Under the pieces are notes generated by a model. The model did not search any database, was not told the DNA's origin, and saw nothing but the letters and a program-made list of their open reading frames with translations. A program made the position numbers and the translations under genes. A stretch of 13,598 nucleotides of DNA from JANMDU01 sp043755865 (lineage in GTDB: Bacteria; Pseudomonadota; Gammaproteobacteria; Burkholderiales; Burkholderiaceae_C): the NCBI GenBank assembly GCA_043755865.1, contig JAYUSD010000017.1, forward strand, positions 1 through 13,598. The letters are read 5' to 3'. This document shows positions 12,528 to 13,598 of this stretch, piece after piece. Position 1 is the first letter of the stretch. Every line of letters starts with the position of its first letter.

Positions 12528-13598
12528 TTTGCACATTTCCCTTCAAGAGTACGTTTTGCCAGCGAGAAGATGTTCATCAAGCCAGCGGTGTTGGTGTCGT
12601 TTATTTTGTTCTCGCCGCCCTGTTCGTTGACGTCTTTGAGGCAGTCAAGATTTTTAGCGCTGTCAATGCTCTCTTCGAGTTTACCGGGGCGATCGCGGCG
12701 CAATTGTTCGTTGGCCATCTCCGAGATGCTGCGGCGCGGCTGCGCGTTGGGCGGGGTGTAGGGATAGGTGCGCGGCAAATTCAAATTGAGTTGCGGGCGC
12801 GGCGCGGAGCTGGCAGCGGCTGGCGCGATGACGGCTAGCGGCGGATTGGAGACGATGCCACCTGCGCCCGAATTTGTGCCGGCGCTTGCGCCAGATGCTG
12901 CACCCGTGTTCCCGCCGGTGGCTGATCCTGTGGCTGATCCAGCGGGTGAGCCGCTGGGCGAGCCTGTGCGAGAGCCTGCAGCTGCGCCGGTGGTGGCGCT
13001 GGCACCGGTGGGTGCGCCGATTTGTGCGCCGCTGTTAGAAGACGCGCTGGTGGCCGGATTGGCTGCGCCTGCGCTGGTGGCGGATGTTGGCGCGGCTGGT
13101 GTGGTGGGTGCGCTTGACGCGCTGGCTGTGCTTGGAGTTTGTGGCGCGCTGGGTGCAGCTGGTGCGGTAGTTGATGCAGTATTCGTGTTGCTTGGCGTGA
13201 CACGTGGCGCTGGCGCTGCAGGTGCAGGGCTGGCGCTTGGGGAGACGGGAGCCGCCGCGGGTATGGATGCTACGGGGGGTGCGATGGGAGATGCCGCGGG
13301 GGATGCAACAGAGGGCGTAGCTGGTGCAGGCTGGGCTGCAACAGCCGGCGGCGCTGGTGGGCGCGGTGCGGGTGCGGGTGCGGGTGCGGGTGCGGGTGCA
13401 GGGGGCGGTGGCACAACGGTTGTCGGCGTTGGCGTTGGCGGTAACGTTGGCGCGGGCGGCTGCGGTGCAGGAGTTGGAGGAACAGGTGCAGGTGGTGGCG
13501 GTGTAACTGGCGGCGGCAATGGTGCGGGCGGCGGCGGAGCTGGCGGGGCAGGTGGCGGCGGCACGGGCACGGGCACGGGCACGGGCACGGGCACGGGC
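12524..13598 (-). CDS. Proline-rich TonB-like protein, N-terminus beyond the window
   Basis: The frame is open to the window edge, giving 357 visible residues. The true start lies upstream: the first in-window start codon is only a GTG inside the repeat. Order from the N-terminal side is a (Pro-Val)n run, Pro/Ala-rich stretches with an (Ala-Pro)n run, an Ala/Ser/Thr/Gly-rich low-complexity zone of about 150 residues, and a C-terminal part of about 85 residues (LPRTYPYTPPNAQPRRSISE, then DCLKDVNEQGGENKIND and NIFSLAKRTLEGKCAK) with two Cys that might form a disulphide. Proline-rich spacers crossing the periplasm are typical of TonB, and exbB overlaps its stop by ATGA. However, the C-terminus lacks the conserved TonB domain. 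It may be a TonB-like transducer of unusual type or an accessory wall-spanning protein. Confidence 0.72.
   Translation of the reverse strand, partial: PVPVPVPVPVPVPPPPAPPAPPPPAPLPPPVTPPPPAPVPPTPAPQPPAPTLPPTPTPTTVVPPPPAPAPAPAPAPAPRPPAPPAVAAQPAPATPSVASPAASPIAPPVASIPAAAPVSPSASPAPAAPAPRVTPSNTNTASTTAPAAPSAPQTPSTASASSAPTTPAAPTSATSAGAANPATSASSNSGAQIGAPTGASATTGAAAGSRTGSPSGSPAGSATGSATGGNTGAASGASAGTNSGAGGIVSNPPLAVIAPAAASSAPRPQLNLNLPRTYPYTPPNAQPRRSISEMANEQLRRDRPGKLEESIDSAKNLDCLKDVNEQGGENKINDTNTAGLMNIFSLAKRTLEGKCAK
13365..13400. repeat. Hexanucleotide tandem repeat (GGTGCG)5 plus GGTGCA
   Basis: Five perfect GGTGCG units and one GGTGCA encode an (Ala-Pro)n run on the minus strand. Because the unit is 6 bp, slippage changes length by two residues without frameshift. 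The plus strand has GGG at 13370, 13376, 13382, 13388 and 13394, each separated by 3 nt, a textbook G-quadruplex pattern. Confidence 0.85.
13561..13598. repeat. Hexanucleotide tandem repeat (GCACGG)6, continuing past the window edge
   Basis: Six full GCACGG units and 2 bases reach the window end and encode (Pro-Val)n on the minus strand. GGG triplets recur every 6 bp from 13565 to 13597 on the plus strand, so this is a second G-quadruplex motif. Total repeat length is not known because it is cut. Confidence 0.9.

Overview
This 13.6 kb window looks like chromosomal DNA of a betaproteobacterium. Burkholderiales is likely and a Comamonadaceae-type organism plausible: GC-rich coding sequence, a 470-residue GlmU ending in the usual betaproteobacterial style, a DUF6279-type lipoprotein, and an ExbB-ExbD-ExbD block. 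The placement is judged from protein style only. No rRNA, tRNA, CRISPR array, transposase or phage gene is visible, and genes are densely packed on both strands.

Region 1 (1-5550) is an amino-acid module that appears devoted to D-amino acids or cyclic imino acids. In order it holds: a 5'-partial amino-acid ABC transporter binding protein (-), an OccR/NocR-like LysR regulator (+), a two-gene minus-strand operon of a DadA-type D-amino-acid dehydrogenase and an ornithine-cyclodeaminase/mu-crystallin-type reductase (3 nt between them), and a plus-strand pair of a second GltI-like binding protein and an Asp/Glu-type racemase with both catalytic cysteines. The two divergent intergenic regions carry dyads that could be LysR operators. 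Taken together the genes suggest capture of an amino acid, racemisation, oxidation of the D-form to a (cyclic) imine, and reduction to the L-form.

Region 2 (5599-8041) has an exported amidohydrolase (-) divergent from a DODA/LigB-like extradiol dioxygenase overlapping a YpfH-like serine esterase by ATGA (+).

Region 3 (8105-10370) has a DUF6279-like lipoprotein (-) and glmU (+), whose 5' ends overlap by about 20 bp in divergent orientation. GlmU makes UDP-GlcNAc for peptidoglycan and LPS.

Region 4 (10371-10862) is a 492-bp convergent intergenic stretch with no convincing gene but much inverted-repeat structure: a 9-bp hairpin, a hairpin with 26-nt arms, a 7-bp-arm hairpin, a 126-nt rod-like fold and a small dyad just after the exbD stop. 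It may hold a structured RNA, terminators or a dispersed palindromic repeat.

Region 5 (10863-13598, -) is a tightly coupled operon: a proline-rich TonB-like protein running off the window, ExbB, ExbD1 and ExbD2. It is probably a proton-motive-force energy-transduction complex. The proline-rich gene contains two hexanucleotide microsatellites that also form regular G-quadruplex motifs on the plus strand, and its C-terminus does not look like a canonical TonB domain.
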